A stretch of 64,000 nucleotides of DNA from Actinobacteria bacterium OV320 (lineage in GTDB: Bacteria; Actinomycetota; Actinomycetes; Streptomycetales; Streptomycetaceae), in NCBI GenBank assembly GCA_001298545.1, contig LJCX01000005.1, positions 62,001 through 126,000 on the forward strand. The letters run 5' to 3'. The notes under the pieces are model-generated. The model did no database searches, was not told where the DNA came from, and saw nothing but the letters and a program-made list of their open reading frames with translations. Position 1 is the first letter of the stretch; each line of letters opens with the position of its first letter. This document shows positions 50,022-59,176 of this stretch, piece after piece. A program made the position numbers and the translations under genes.

Positions 50022-51662
50022 TCAGGCGGGCTTGAGCCCGTGGTCGCCGACCTCGGTCACGAAGGAGGCGGCCGTGGTGAGGGGGGCGCCCTGCGTGGTG
50101 ACGTAGGGGACGGTCTTGAAGTCGGCGCGGGCGAGGTCGCGGCCGAGCGAGACGGTCGCGTAGCCGCGCAGGCCGTTGTAGAACCTCAGGTGCGGGTTGG
50201 CGGCCATGAAGGTGGCCCAGTTGGCGGGCTTCGCCGAGCCGTTGCCGCCGCTGGAGATCGACGAGGTGACGATCTCCGTGCCGAGCGTCTTCGACGCCTG
50301 GTCGTCGAAGTCCCGCTTGATGTCGAAGCCGTAGTGCACATGGACGTCACCCGTGAGGACCATCAGGTTCTCCACACCCGCCGCCTCCGCGCCGGTCAGG
50401 ATCCGCTCCCGGGAGGCCGGGTAGCCGTCCCAGGAGTCCATGGAGACCTGGGAGGGCACGGTGGTGGAGTTGTGGCGCCGGGCGAAGGTGACCTGCTGCG
50501 GGACCACGTTCCACAGGGCGCGCGAGCGGTGCCAGCCGTCGATCAGCCACCGCTCCTGGGTGTCACCGGTGAGGGTGCGGGCCGGGTTCTCGGACTCGGG
50601 TCCCGGGACCTTCCAGCCGTCGCCGTACGCCTGGTCGGAGCGGTACTGGCGGGTGTCGAAGACGTCGAACTGGGCGAGCCGGCCCCAGTGGAGGCGACGG
50701 TAGAGCCTGAGGTCGGGGCCGTCGGGGAGCTGCGGGCGGCGCAGCGGCTGGTTCTCCCAGTAGGCGCGGTAGGCGGCGGCCCGGCGGATGAGGAACTCCT
50801 CCGCCGGGTCGTCGTTCTCCGACACCGCGCCCGCGTAGTTGTTCTCGGTCTCGTGGTCGTCCCAGGTGACGACGAACGGGTGGGCGGCGTGCGCGGCCAG
50901 CAGGTCCGGGTCGGACTTGTACAGCGCGTACTTGAGGCGGTAGTCGTCCAGCGTCACCATCTCGTGGCCGTAGACGGCGGGCACGGTCCCGGCCGGGTAG
51001 GCGCGGGCGCCTCCGACGCCGCTGACGGCGTACTCGTAGAGGTAGTCGCCGAGGTGCAGGACGAGGTCCACGTCGTCCTCGGCGAGGTGCTTGTACGCGG
51101 TGAAGTAGCCCTGGTCGTAGCGCTGGCAGGAGACCACGCCGACGGTGAGGGCGGCCGCCTTCGCGCCGGGGGCGGGGGCGGTCCGGGTGCGGCCGGTGCG
51201 GCTGATCCAGGTGCCCGCCTTGAAGCGGTAGTAGTACACCCGGTCGTTCTCGAGGCCGTCCACCTGGACGTGCACGCTGTGGCCGAACTCCGGGTGCGCG
51301 AGGGTGGTGCCGCGTCTGACGGGCCGGCGGAAGGTCTCGTCGCGGGCCAGTTCCCAGTGCACGGTGATCCGCTGGGCGGGCAGTCCGCCGTCCGCCTGGT
51401 AGGGGGCGGGCGCGAGGCGGGTCCAGAGGAGGACGGAGCCGGGCAGCGGGTCGCCGGAGGCGACGCCGAGGGTGAAGGGCTCGTCGGTGATCCGGGCCGG
51501 GTCGAGTTCGGCGGCGGCCGCGGTACCGGCGGCGGGCAGGTTCACCGTGAAGGCGAGCGCGGCGGCGGCCGCGGTACCGGTGAGGAAGCGGCGGCGCCCC
51601 AAGTGGCGGGCGGTGGCGCGGAGTTCGGGGGCGTGCTGGGACTGGTGGGCTGCGGGTGTCAT
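50022..51662 (-). CDS. phoD: Secreted alkaline phosphatase D (PhoD)
   Basis: A 546-residue Ca2+/Fe3+-dependent phosphatase/phosphodiesterase. It has a Tat signal [20 protein letters not shown] near residue 20, then PhoD blocks [53 protein letters not shown] and [14 protein letters not shown]. The ATG at 51662 is preferred to an earlier one at 51749 because a GGGAGG site lies seven bases ahead and the Tat motif then falls at the usual distance. No PHO box was recognised upstream. Divergent from the SDR gene. Confidence 0.94.
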   Translation of the reverse strand: MTPAAHQSQHAPELRATARHLGRRRFLTGTAAAAALAFTVNLPAAGTAAAAELDPARITDEPFTLGVASGDPLPGSVLLWTRLAPAPYQADGGLPAQRITVHWELARDETFRRPVRRGTTLAHPEFGHSVHVQVDGLENDRVYYYRFKAGTWISRTGRTRTAPAPGAKAAALTVGVVSCQRYDQGYFTAYKHLAEDDVDLVLHLGDYLYEYAVSGVGGARAYPAGTVPAVYGHEMVTLDDYRLKYALYKSDPDLLAAHAAHPFVVTWDDHETENNYAGAVSENDDPAEEFLIRRAAAYRAYWENQPLRRPQLPDGPDLRLYRRLHWGRLAQFDVFDTRQYRSDQAYGDGWKVPGPESENPARTLTGDTQERWLIDGWHRSRALWNVVPQQVTFARRHNSTTVPSQVSMDSWDGYPASRERILTGAEAAGVENLMVLTGDVHVHYGFDIKRDFDDQASKTLGTEIVTSSISSGGNGSAKPANWATFMAANPHLRFYNGLRGYATVSLGRDLARADFKTVPYVTTQGAPLTTAASFVTEVGDHGLKPA

Positions 51663-51820
51663 TCCGGTCCTCCCCTGAGAAGTGGCGGCAGAAGGCATTG
51701 GAGTGGCCGGAGACGGCTCGCGGGCGTCGTCGGGTTGGCGCGTACACAACAGTCGGATGTCGGACGCGTGCGTTCCGCATGCCGGATTCGAGGGACCGGG
51801 CTCACGTACGCTGCGGGGCC

Positions 51821-52591
51821 ATGGATGCGAACCTCAACTCCGGGCCACCGAAGATCGCGATCGTCACCGGCGCCGGTTCCGGGATCGGACGGGCGGTGTC
51901 CGTGGAACTGCTGCGCGCGGGCTGGTCGGTGACGCTGGCCGGGCGGCGCGCCGAGACCCTGGAGGCGACGGCCGCGCTGGTACCCGACGGCACACATCTC
52001 GCCGTACGGACGGACGTCTCACGCCCGGAGGAGGTGGCGGCCCTCTTCGACGCCGTGCGGGACCGCTTCGGGCGGCTGGACCTGCTGTTCAACAACGCCG
52101 GCACCTTCGGCCCCGGCGGCGTGCCGTTCGAGGAACTCCCCTACGACGCCTGGCGGCACGTGGTGGACACCAACCTCAACGGGGCGTTCCTGTGCGCGCA
52201 GGGGGCCTACCGGCAGATGAAGGACCAGGATCCGCGGGGCGGCCGGATCATCAACAACGGGTCCGTCTCGGCGCACACGCCCCGCCCGCTGTCGGCGCCC
52301 TACACCGCGACCAAGCACGCCCTGACCGGCCTGACGAAGTCCCTTTCGCTGGACGGCCGGGCGTACGGCATCGCGGTCGGCCAGATCGACATCGGCAACG
52401 CGGCCACCGACATGACGGCGCGGATGCAGACGGGCGCGTTGCAGGCGAACGGCGAGACCGCGCCGGAACCGGTGATGGACGTCGCCGACGTGGCGCGCAC
52501 GGTGCGGCACATGGCGGAGCTGCCACTGGAGGCGAACGTCCAGTTCGCGACGGTACTGGCGACGGCGATGCCGTACGTGGGACGGGGCTGA
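51821..52591 (+). CDS. Short-chain dehydrogenase/reductase
   Basis: A 256-residue classical SDR: cofactor motif TGAGSGIG near residue 17, [13 protein letters not shown], catalytic Ser in NNGSVSAH and [11 protein letters not shown] with the Tyr-x-x-x-Lys pair. The start ATG at 51821 lies eight bases after a -10-like TACGCT (51807-51812), so the transcript may have almost no leader. It stands alone; substrate unknown. Divergent from phoD. Confidence 0.93.
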   Translation: MDANLNSGPPKIAIVTGAGSGIGRAVSVELLRAGWSVTLAGRRAETLEATAALVPDGTHLAVRTDVSRPEEVAALFDAVRDRFGRLDLLFNNAGTFGPGGVPFEELPYDAWRHVVDTNLNGAFLCAQGAYRQMKDQDPRGGRIINNGSVSAHTPRPLSAPYTATKHALTGLTKSLSLDGRAYGIAVGQIDIGNAATDMTARMQTGALQANGETAPEPVMDVADVARTVRHMAELPLEANVQFATVLATAMPYVGRG

Positions 52592-52883
52592 GGGCACCCG
52601 CCGAGGGCGGGCCGTGGTCGGCACGCCGGTCGCCCACAGGTCGTCAACTCGTCAACCTGCACAAGCGGAGTTTCTCCGTCCGCACCATTGCGGCCGGTGG
52701 CGGACCTATGCTCAACTCTTCTCCACGAGAACTTCACACTTGAAGTACGACAGTTCCGCCCCGTACCACCACCCAAAAGCCACACCGAGGGGGGAGGGGC
52801 AGCCGTCCCAGGGCACCGGATGGGGGTGGACCTCGCCGGGACCGCGAGGTACGCACCGGCGCCGTGGGACGGCTGCCGCACCA

Positions 52884-54077
52884 TCAACTCGCCGGCGGCA
52901 CCTCGCCGGAACGGCGCCGACGCCGGCGCAGCGCGTACGCCCCGCCCGCCAGCAGCGCCACCGCTCCCCCGGCCCCGCCGAGCACGCCCCAGCCGTCCGG
53001 GCCGCCGCCCTCCGCCGACGAGGCCTGCGCCCCGGCATGCGGCGCCTTCCCCGCGGACGACCCGGCCGCCCTGGTCCCGCCCTCGCTCAACGCCTCGACC
53101 AGCGTCCCCACCGCCCGCGCCGAACTCCCCTGCGCGAAGCCCCAGTCGAGCAGCGCGGCCGTCTCCTCGTAGACGGCGTTGTGGCCGCTCTTCGGATGCA
53201 GCACGGTGACGACGAGGGTGCGCCCCGCGCGGGTCGCGGCGCCGGTGAAGGTGTTGCCGGCGTTGCTGGTGAAGCCGTTCTTCACGCCGATCATGCCCGG
53301 ATACGGCGTCACCCCGTACGTGCCCGACAGCAGCCGGTCGGTGTTCTCGATCCGGAAGGTCTTCCCGCCGCCGGCCGGGAACTCGGCGGTCCTGGTGCCG
53401 CAGTAGGCGCGGAAGCCGGCGTCGCGCAGCCCGTGCCGGGCGAAGAGGGCGAGGTCGTAGGCGGAGGACAGCTGGCCGTCGTGGTCGTACCCGTCGGGGC
53501 TGACGACATGGGTGTCCAGCGCCTGGAGGTCGACCGCTCTCGCCTGCATCTCGGCGACCGTCTTCGCGACCCCGCCGTTCATCCGGGCGAGCACCTGCAC
53601 GGCGTCGTTGCCCGAGCGCAGGAACACGCCCTGCCACAACTGCTCGACGGTGTAGGTGACCCCGGCCTTGACGCCGACGAGGCTGGAGCCTGACGGGATG
53701 CCGGCCAGGTCCGCGTCGGTCACCCGGTAGCGCTCGGTGCGCTCGAACCTGTCCAGCAGGGTGTCCGCGAACAGCATCTTCAGCGTGGAGGCGGGCGCGA
53801 CCCGCAGATGCGCGCGGTAGGAGGCGAGTACCTCGCCGCTGTCCTGGTCGGCGAGCAGCCAGGCCCGGGCGGTGAGCTTCTTCGGCAGGGCGCCGCCCCC
53901 GTTCACCTGAACACCGTCGGCGACGAGCCGCGCGCCGCCGACCACCACGTCGGAGGCGGCCGCGGCCGGTGTCGCCGCGAGCGGTGCGGCGGTCAGTGGC
54001 GCGGTGACCGCGGTGGCCACGAGGGCCAGCAGGGAGCGCCGGGACAGGCGCGGGGAAGGGCGCGAGAATGCGTGCAC
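52884..54077 (-). CDS. D-alanyl-D-alanine carboxypeptidase (PBP5/DacA type)
   Basis: A 397-residue class C penicillin-binding protein that trims pentapeptides in peptidoglycan. Motifs: S-x-x-K as Ser97-Lys100 in PASTLKMLF, SGN at 155-157 and KNG in IGVKNGFTSNAG near residue 270. A twin-arginine-like signal sits at the N-terminus (RLSRRSLLALVATAVTA), and a C-terminal transmembrane helix with a poly-Arg stop (GGAYALRRRRRR) anchors it. The GTG at 54077 lies six bases after a -10-like TACGGT, so a leaderless start is likely; a TTG at 54125 is less likely. Confidence 0.9.
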   Translation of the reverse strand: MHAFSRPSPRLSRRSLLALVATAVTAPLTAAPLAATPAAAASDVVVGGARLVADGVQVNGGGALPKKLTARAWLLADQDSGEVLASYRAHLRVAPASTLKMLFADTLLDRFERTERYRVTDADLAGIPSGSSLVGVKAGVTYTVEQLWQGVFLRSGNDAVQVLARMNGGVAKTVAEMQARAVDLQALDTHVVSPDGYDHDGQLSSAYDLALFARHGLRDAGFRAYCGTRTAEFPAGGGKTFRIENTDRLLSGTYGVTPYPGMIGVKNGFTSNAGNTFTGAATRAGRTLVVTVLHPKSGHNAVYEETAALLDWGFAQGSSARAVGTLVEALSEGGTRAAGSSAGKAPHAGAQASSAEGGGPDGWGVLGGAGGAVALLAGGAYALRRRRRRSGEVPPAS

Positions 54078-54083
54078 TGCGGG

Positions 54084-54089
54084 ACCGTA
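54084..54089 (-). promoter_or_regulatory. Predicted -10 box of the D,D-carboxypeptidase gene (leaderless)
   Basis: TACGGT on the minus strand, six bases before the GTG at 54077; no ribosome-binding site. Confidence 0.4.
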
Positions 54090-54300
54090 CAAGGGGGTTC
54101 GAGGAAAAAGGAAATCCCCAGCCAACCGCTGTCACCTGGGAAAAGCCCCTCCACAGCCTAGGAATCAGCTGTCTCAAGGAATTCTGATCCGGCGCTCCGC
54201 ATTCTCAGTCCTTACACATCCTTTACTCAGGATGACTCAAAGGTTTCTCCCTAGGTTGTGGCCGCGCCCACAGAGGGCGCCAAGAACCTTAGGGAACGGG

Positions 54301-55779
54301 ATGTTTGGCATCTATCTCAAGCGTGAACTGGGCCGGCGCAAGAAGGCCGCCCTGGTCATCGCACTGGGTCTGGCGCTCGGAATCGCGCTGGTCATCACCG
54401 TCAACTCGGTGTCGGCCGGCATGACACAGGCTCAGGACAAGGTCCTTCAGTCGCTGTACGGTCTCGGCACCGACATGACCGTCACCAAGGCCCGAACGGC
54501 GCCCACGGCCAACAGTTCAGGCGGCCCCAGATTCGAGTTCGACGCCAAGGGCGAGGACGACGACGACACGCAGCAGAGCTCGGACCGGGTCTCGACGCAG
54601 GGCGGTCAGGCCCTGAAGGCCGCGCTCGTCACTCAGGTCGCCGACCAGAAGGGCGTGGCGGCCGCGGTCGGCGCCCTCACCCTGAACGTCACCAAGGTCG
54701 ACGGCTCCTTCACCCAGGGCAAGGCGCAGAGCTCCAGCGGAACCAGCGGCAACGGCGGCCAGGGCGGCCCCGGCGGCAGCAGCGGCGGGTCCACCGCGGC
54801 CCCGCAGGTCCAGGGCGGCGGCGCCTCCTTCGACGTCAACTCGTACTCCGTGGCCGGTGTCGACGTCACCAACCAGGACCTCGGCCCGCTGGCGAGCTCG
54901 AAGATCTCCTCGGGCGTGACGTTCACCTCGGCGCAGGCCAACGCCAAGGTCGCCGTCGTCAGCAAGTCGTACGCCAAGGAGAACTCGTACAAGGTCGGTT
55001 CGACGCTGACGATCTCCAGCACCAAGTACAAGATCATCGGTATCGCCACCCCCGACAGCAGTGACTCCACCACGGACGTCTACCTGCCGCTGAAGCAGGC
55101 GCAGACCCTGGCCGACGCGGCAGACCAGGTCACCACGATCTACGTCAAGGCGACCGACTCCAAGCAGATCGACACCGTCAAGGCGACGATCACGAAGAAC
55201 ATCTCCGGTACGACGGTCACCACCTCCGCCGACCTGGCCGAGACGGTCTCCGGTTCCCTCTCCACCGCCTCCAACCTGGCGACCAGCGTCGGCAAGTGGC
55301 TGTCGATCGCCGTCCTCGTCGCCGCGTTCCTGGTGGCCGCGCTGCTCACCTCCTCGGCCGTGTCCCGCCGGGTGCGCGAGTTCGGCACCCTGAAGGCGCT
55401 CGGCTGGCCGAGCCGCCGGGTGACCCGGCAGGTCGTCGGCGAGTCCATGGTCAACGGTCTCCTCGGCGGCGCCCTCGGCATCGGCCTGGGCCTGGCGGCC
55501 GCGTACACCGTGACGGCGATCAGCCCGAAGCTGACCGCCGAGCTCGGCAACACCGGCGGCGGTGGCGGTGGCGGCATGGGTGGCGGCCCCGGCGGCGGCG
55601 GCCCCGGTCAGCAGTCCGCGTCGAACACGATGGAGATCGCCCTCTCGGCGCCCGTCTCCGTCACCACGATCGCTCTCGCGGTGGGCCTGGCGGTCGCCGG
55701 CGGTCTGATCGCCGGCGCGATGGGCGGCTGGCGCGCCTCCCGGATGCGCCCGGCGGACGCCCTGCGCAGCGTCTCCTGA
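54301..55779 (+). CDS. MacB/FtsX-like ABC transporter permease
   Basis: A 492-residue permease: one N-terminal helix (LVIALGLALGIALVITVNSV), a long extracellular domain of about 290 residues that includes a Gly/Ser-rich insertion (residues about 140-170) and KAKVAVVSKSYAKENSYKVG, then three C-terminal helices around LLTSSAVSRRVREFGTLKAL, the FtsX-type coupling motif. A second glycine run sits between helices (NTGGGGGGGMGGGPGGGGPG). Such pumps do mechanotransmission: they export peptides or lipids, or release lipoproteins. It forms a unit with the ATPase at 55839. ATG follows AGGGAACGGG. Confidence 0.92.
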   Translation: MFGIYLKRELGRRKKAALVIALGLALGIALVITVNSVSAGMTQAQDKVLQSLYGLGTDMTVTKARTAPTANSSGGPRFEFDAKGEDDDDTQQSSDRVSTQGGQALKAALVTQVADQKGVAAAVGALTLNVTKVDGSFTQGKAQSSSGTSGNGGQGGPGGSSGGSTAAPQVQGGGASFDVNSYSVAGVDVTNQDLGPLASSKISSGVTFTSAQANAKVAVVSKSYAKENSYKVGSTLTISSTKYKIIGIATPDSSDSTTDVYLPLKQAQTLADAADQVTTIYVKATDSKQIDTVKATITKNISGTTVTTSADLAETVSGSLSTASNLATSVGKWLSIAVLVAAFLVAALLTSSAVSRRVREFGTLKALGWPSRRVTRQVVGESMVNGLLGGALGIGLGLAAAYTVTAISPKLTAELGNTGGGGGGGMGGGPGGGGPGQQSASNTMEIALSAPVSVTTIALAVGLAVAGGLIAGAMGGWRASRMRPADALRSVS

Positions 55780-55838
55780 CCCGCGCCCCGACCAGTCGTC
55801 ACCTCCCTCACGGAGAACACGGAGAACCCGGAGATCCC

Positions 55839-56531
55839 ATGTACAACCTCACCGGCGTCACCAAGCGCTACACGCGCGGCAAGGAGACGGTCGAGGCGCT
55901 GCGCGGCATCGACCTCACGATCGCGGAGGGCGACCAGCTCGTCATCCAGGGCCCCACGGGCGGCGGCAAGTCGACGCTGCTCCAGATGATCGGCGGCCTC
56001 GACCGCCCGACCGAGGGCAGCGTCGAGCTGGACGGCGTCGACCTCGCGCGGATCAGCGAGGCGAAGCTGACCCGGCTGCGCGCCGAGAAGATCGGCATCA
56101 TCTTCCAGTCGTTCAACCTCATCCCGACGCTGACCGCGCAGGAGAACGTCGAGACGGCGCTCGTCCCGCTCGGGGTGAAGCCCGCGGAGCGGCGCGAGCG
56201 CGCGGCGGAGGCCCTGCGCTCGGTCGGCCTGGGCGAGCGCCTCACCCACGCCCCGGCGGAACTCTCCGGCGGCCAGCAGCAGCGCGTGGCGATCGCCCGC
56301 GCGCTGGTCAAGAAGCCGAAGGTGCTGCTCGCCGACGAGCCCACCGGCAACCTCGACGAGGGCATGCGCGACGAGATCATGGAGGTCCTCGAAGGGCTGT
56401 GGCACGAGTACGGGCTGACATTCATCATGGTCACCCACGACTCGTCGATCGCCCGCCGGGCCCCGCGCCTGGCCACCATCAAGGCGGGTCAGCTCACCCT
56501 GACGGAGCAGGCGGTCGCCCGCTCCTGGTGA
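55839..56531 (+). CDS. MacB/LolD-type ABC transporter ATP-binding protein
   Basis: A 230-residue ATPase: Walker A GPTGGGKSTLLQMIGGL near residue 42, Q-loop IIFQSFNLIPTLTAQENVET, signature LSGGQQQRVAIARALVK, Walker B PKVLLADEPTGNLDE and switch His in MVTHDSSIA. The P-loop reads GPTGGGKS rather than GxSGSGKS, within family limits. It follows the permease gene by 59 bases and ends in a hairpin terminator. Confidence 0.93.
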   Translation: MYNLTGVTKRYTRGKETVEALRGIDLTIAEGDQLVIQGPTGGGKSTLLQMIGGLDRPTEGSVELDGVDLARISEAKLTRLRAEKIGIIFQSFNLIPTLTAQENVETALVPLGVKPAERRERAAEALRSVGLGERLTHAPAELSGGQQQRVAIARALVKKPKVLLADEPTGNLDEGMRDEIMEVLEGLWHEYGLTFIMVTHDSSIARRAPRLATIKAGQLTLTEQAVARSW

Positions 56532-56547
56532 ACGCCCGTATTCCGAG

Positions 56548-56582
56548 GGGCCGTTGACCGCCTGCCCGGCGGTGAACGGCCC
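56548..56582. terminator. Terminator between the ABC ATPase and SnoaL-like genes
   Basis: GGGCCGTTGACCGCC (56548-56562) pairs with 56568-56582 at 14 of 15 positions, loop TGCCC, between convergent genes. Confidence 0.8.
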
Positions 56583-56611
56583 TTCGCCGTGCCCGCCGGC
56601 AGGGGTGGGTC

Positions 56612-56938
56612 TCAGGCCTGACCGGTCTCGAAACGGGAGATCCGGCCGTCGTCCTCGACGACGAAACTCCACCTGGTGCGCATCTCGCCCCAGGTGTCGT
56701 TGCGGTAGTCGGCGATGAGGGCACGACCCCCGGCCGACTCCTTGGTGACGTCCATGTGGCCGTGGGAGGAGAAGATCTCCCGGTCGGCCCACTGGGCGAG
56801 GTCACGGTCGGAGCCGTCGTCCGCCATGGTCGCGTCGGGGGTGAGCAGGCCGCGGAACGCCTCCTCGTCATGGGCGTTGACGGCGGCGACGAAGGCCCGC
56901 ACGGCCGGGTCGCTGAGTCTGTCGATCTGGATCGCCAT
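56612..56938 (-). CDS. SnoaL/NTF2-like protein
   Basis: A 108-residue NTF2-fold protein, MAIQIDRLSDPAVRAFVAAV then NAHDEEAFRGLLTPDATMAD and TRWSFVVEDDGRISRFETGQ. The fold forms a cone-shaped pocket used by polyketide cyclases, isomerases or lipid-binding proteins; no catalytic residues can be assigned here. The ATG at 56938 starts the fold; the frame upstream is a low-quality extension. No clear partner genes. Confidence 0.8.
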   Translation of the reverse strand: MAIQIDRLSDPAVRAFVAAVNAHDEEAFRGLLTPDATMADDGSDRDLAQWADREIFSSHGHMDVTKESAGGRALIADYRNDTWGEMRTRWSFVVEDDGRISRFETGQA

Positions 56939-57039
56939 ACGGGCCACCCTCACATCGCGGTCCGGGCCCCGCCACCCGAACGGCGCCCAGGACGGGCCGG
57001 ACGGGTGTGAGTGGTGCGACGGTGGAAACACGGAGGGTG

Positions 57040-57121
57040 CTGTTTCTGTTCTGTTCCGTCCGTTCTCATCTGCTCCAACTTGCACTCGTCTGTTCCAGCC
57101 TGTTCCCATCTGTTCCTGTTC
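57040..57121. repeat. CTGTTC direct repeats upstream of the DoxX gene
   Basis: CTGTT(T/C) occurs at 57040, 57046, 57051, 57090, 57100, 57110 and 57116, with CTGCTC at 57070. From 57070 to 57110 the units keep an exact 10-base register. The strand is strongly pyrimidine-rich. Confidence 0.65.
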
Positions 57122-57156
57122 TCCTACGTCCGCCGTTCTCTGCCCAGGGAGTCACC

Positions 57157-57702
57157 GTGACCTGTTACGACCGTCGTGATCTGGGACTGCTGCTGCTCCG
57201 GCTCGGCACCGGCGGAGTGCTGGCGGCCCACGGCGCGCAGAAGCTGTTCGGCTGGTTCGGCGGGCACGGCCTGGAGGGGACCGGCCAGTTCATGGAGTCC
57301 GTCGGCTACGCCCCCGGCAAGGCCAGTGCGACGGCGGCGGGCCTGGCCGAGGCCGGCGGCGGCACGCTGCTGGCGCTGGGCCTGGCCACCCCGGCGGCGG
57401 GTGCGGCGGCGGCCGGCGCGATGGCGGGCGCGTCCGCGGTGCACGTCCCCAACGGCTTCTTCGCACAGAGCGGCGGCTACGAGCACGCGGCCTCCCTGGG
57501 CCTGGCCGCCGCGGGCCTCGCGATCGCCGGCCCGGGCCGCCTCTCCCTCGACCACGCCCTCGGTCACACGGTCGACCGCGGCTGGATGGTCCCGGCGGCG
57601 CTCGGCGCGACGGCGGCGGTCACGGCGGTGGTCGTCGGCATGCGGAGCAAGCGCCTGCGCAGGCAGGAGCAGGGCGAGCAGGAGGCGCTGTTCGAGGAGT
57701 GA
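57157..57702 (+). CDS. DoxX-family membrane protein
   Basis: A 181-residue DoxX protein with four predicted helices. It begins DLGLLLLRLGTGGVLAAHGA, followed by the family's QKLFGWFGGHGLEGTGQFME, a segment typical of the branch that includes actinobacterial DoxX/SURF4-like proteins. These act in membrane redox or oxidative-stress functions; the exact role is unclear. The GTG at 57157 follows CAGGGAG. Confidence 0.88.
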   Translation: MTCYDRRDLGLLLLRLGTGGVLAAHGAQKLFGWFGGHGLEGTGQFMESVGYAPGKASATAAGLAEAGGGTLLALGLATPAAGAAAAGAMAGASAVHVPNGFFAQSGGYEHAASLGLAAAGLAIAGPGRLSLDHALGHTVDRGWMVPAALGATAAVTAVVVGMRSKRLRRQEQGEQEALFEE

Positions 57703-57807
57703 GCCCCGCGGGGGGCGGCGGGTGCCGGGGGAGGCGGCTGCCGGGGGAGGCGGGTGGCGCTGCCGGACACGGCCCCGGGGGCGGACGTGGCCTGGCAGGC
57801 TTCGCTG

Positions 57808-58221
57808 ATGGACACTCAGCCCCGGGCCACCGGGCCCACCGAATCCGCCGGTCCTCCCGATCTCTGGACCACCGTCGACGCCCTGTGGAGCTGGCTGGAC
57901 GCCGACGCGGCGCACGGCGGCCGCGAGGGCCTGCTGCTGCGCGTGCTGAAGCTGTCGGAGGAGGTCGGCGAGGTCGCGCAGGCGGTCATCGGCGCGACCG
58001 GCCAGAACCCCCGCAAGGGCGTCACCCACACGTGGGAGGACGTGCAGGGCGAGCTGTGCGACGTGGCCATCACGGCACTGGTGGCGCTGCGCACGCTGAC
58101 GCCGGAGGCGGAGAGCGTGTTCGCGGGGCATCTGGCGCGGGTGGCGGGGCGGTCGGTGGGGCGCACGGGCGGAGAGCGGTCGGTGGGGCGCACGGGTGAA
58201 GATGGGACAGGCGTGCGCTGA
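57808..58221 (+). CDS. MazG-like nucleotide pyrophosphohydrolase family protein
   Basis: A 137-residue MazG-like protein with VLKLSEEVGEVAQAVIG holding the EExxE-type metal motif, and DVQGELCDVAITALVALRTL with the second (D/E) pair. It should hydrolyse aberrant or signalling NTPs such as dUTP or (p)ppGpp-related nucleotides; the substrate is not known. The ATG at 57808 (MDTQPRA) is preferred to the GTG at 57754, whose leader is poor. The C-terminus contains a 27-base direct repeat giving RSVGRTGGERSVGRTG. Confidence 0.8.
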   Translation: MDTQPRATGPTESAGPPDLWTTVDALWSWLDADAAHGGREGLLLRVLKLSEEVGEVAQAVIGATGQNPRKGVTHTWEDVQGELCDVAITALVALRTLTPEAESVFAGHLARVAGRSVGRTGGERSVGRTGEDGTGVR

Positions 58222-58321
58222 GCCCGTCTGCCCCCTGTTCGCAGAACCGTCCGCCCTCTCCTCACGTCCCTCTGTACGATCACCGCACGCGAGGCGGGGG
58301 CCGTAGGCGGAGGGGGCGGGG

Positions 58322-59176
58322 ATGGACGACAACGCCGGTGGACGCAGGGTGGCTTGGCCATGGCGAGTAGCCGCGTCGGTCGCCGGGATGGCCGTGGTGC
58401 TCGGCGGCTGCGGTTCCGGGGACAACGACGACGACAAGGCGGACGAGCCGAACCCCTCGGCGTCCTCGGGGTCCGCGGCTCCGGCCTCGTCCGGCTCTCC
58501 CTCGGCATCCGCGACGGGGGGTGACTCGACGTCACTCTCCCCCTTCCGGGCGGACCCGGCCCGAGTGCCCCGTACGAAGCAGCAGGCCGAGGCGCTGGCG
58601 GCGGCGGTCGCGCTCGGGCCGGAGGCGTGGGGCGCGGACTTCCGAGCCCAGCGGCAGGCCACGAGCACTCCCCGCACCGTCGCCGTACTCGACGAACAGT
58701 GCCGGTGGGAGCGCCGTCCTCTGCCCGGGACTGTTCTGGCCTCCCTGTCCCGCTACAGCGAGCTTCCCGGCGCCGGGGGCAAGGGCGAGATCAAGGTCAC
58801 CGCGGCGGTCACCGTGCACACCACGGTCCTCGACGCCGACGACCAGATGTCCACCACGCTGGAGGAGCCGTTGCGCTGCCGGGAGCAACAGGTCCGCACC
58901 GACGAGCGGATATCCGGGCTCATGTCGACCGGCACCGCCTACGGCCAGGGCAACAACAACTACGCCGACGACCAGGTCGTGGAGATGGGCTACTACCTCA
59001 CCGGGACGGCCAAGCAGAGGTATTTCTGGTTCGTCACCCGGCTCGGCACGGTGACCCTGGCGGTGTCGGTGAAGGGCGCCAAGGGTTACACCGACAGCGA
59101 GTTGAACCAGTACGGGTCGCAGGCCAGCAGCACCATGCTCAGCCGCGTGGAGTTCGAGCTCGGGGAGAAGAACTGA
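58322..59176 (+). CDS. Secreted lipoprotein coupled to the receptor kinases
   Basis: A 284-residue lipoprotein: basic N-terminus, hydrophobic segment and lipobox VVLGGC (Cys30), a Ser/Ala/Asp-rich linker (about 35-75), then a mature domain with EEPLRCREQQVRTDERISGL and GYYLTGTAKQRYFWFVTRLG. I do not recognise the fold. Its TGA overlaps the ATG of the first kinase (TGATG at 59174-59178), so it is translationally coupled to it and is probably an extracytoplasmic partner of the sensor system, which is inference. Confidence 0.8.
   Translation: MDDNAGGRRVAWPWRVAASVAGMAVVLGGCGSGDNDDDKADEPNPSASSGSAAPASSGSPSASATGGDSTSLSPFRADPARVPRTKQQAEALAAAVALGPEAWGADFRAQRQATSTPRTVAVLDEQCRWERRPLPGTVLASLSRYSELPGAGGKGEIKVTAAVTVHTTVLDADDQMSTTLEEPLRCREQQVRTDERISGLMSTGTAYGQGNNNYADDQVVEMGYYLTGTAKQRYFWFVTRLGTVTLAVSVKGAKGYTDSELNQYGSQASSTMLSRVEFELGEKN

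Noticed and set aside
51663..51820. PHO box upstream of phoD
   Set aside because: No GTTCACC-type direct repeats with 11-base spacing were found in the intergenic region.
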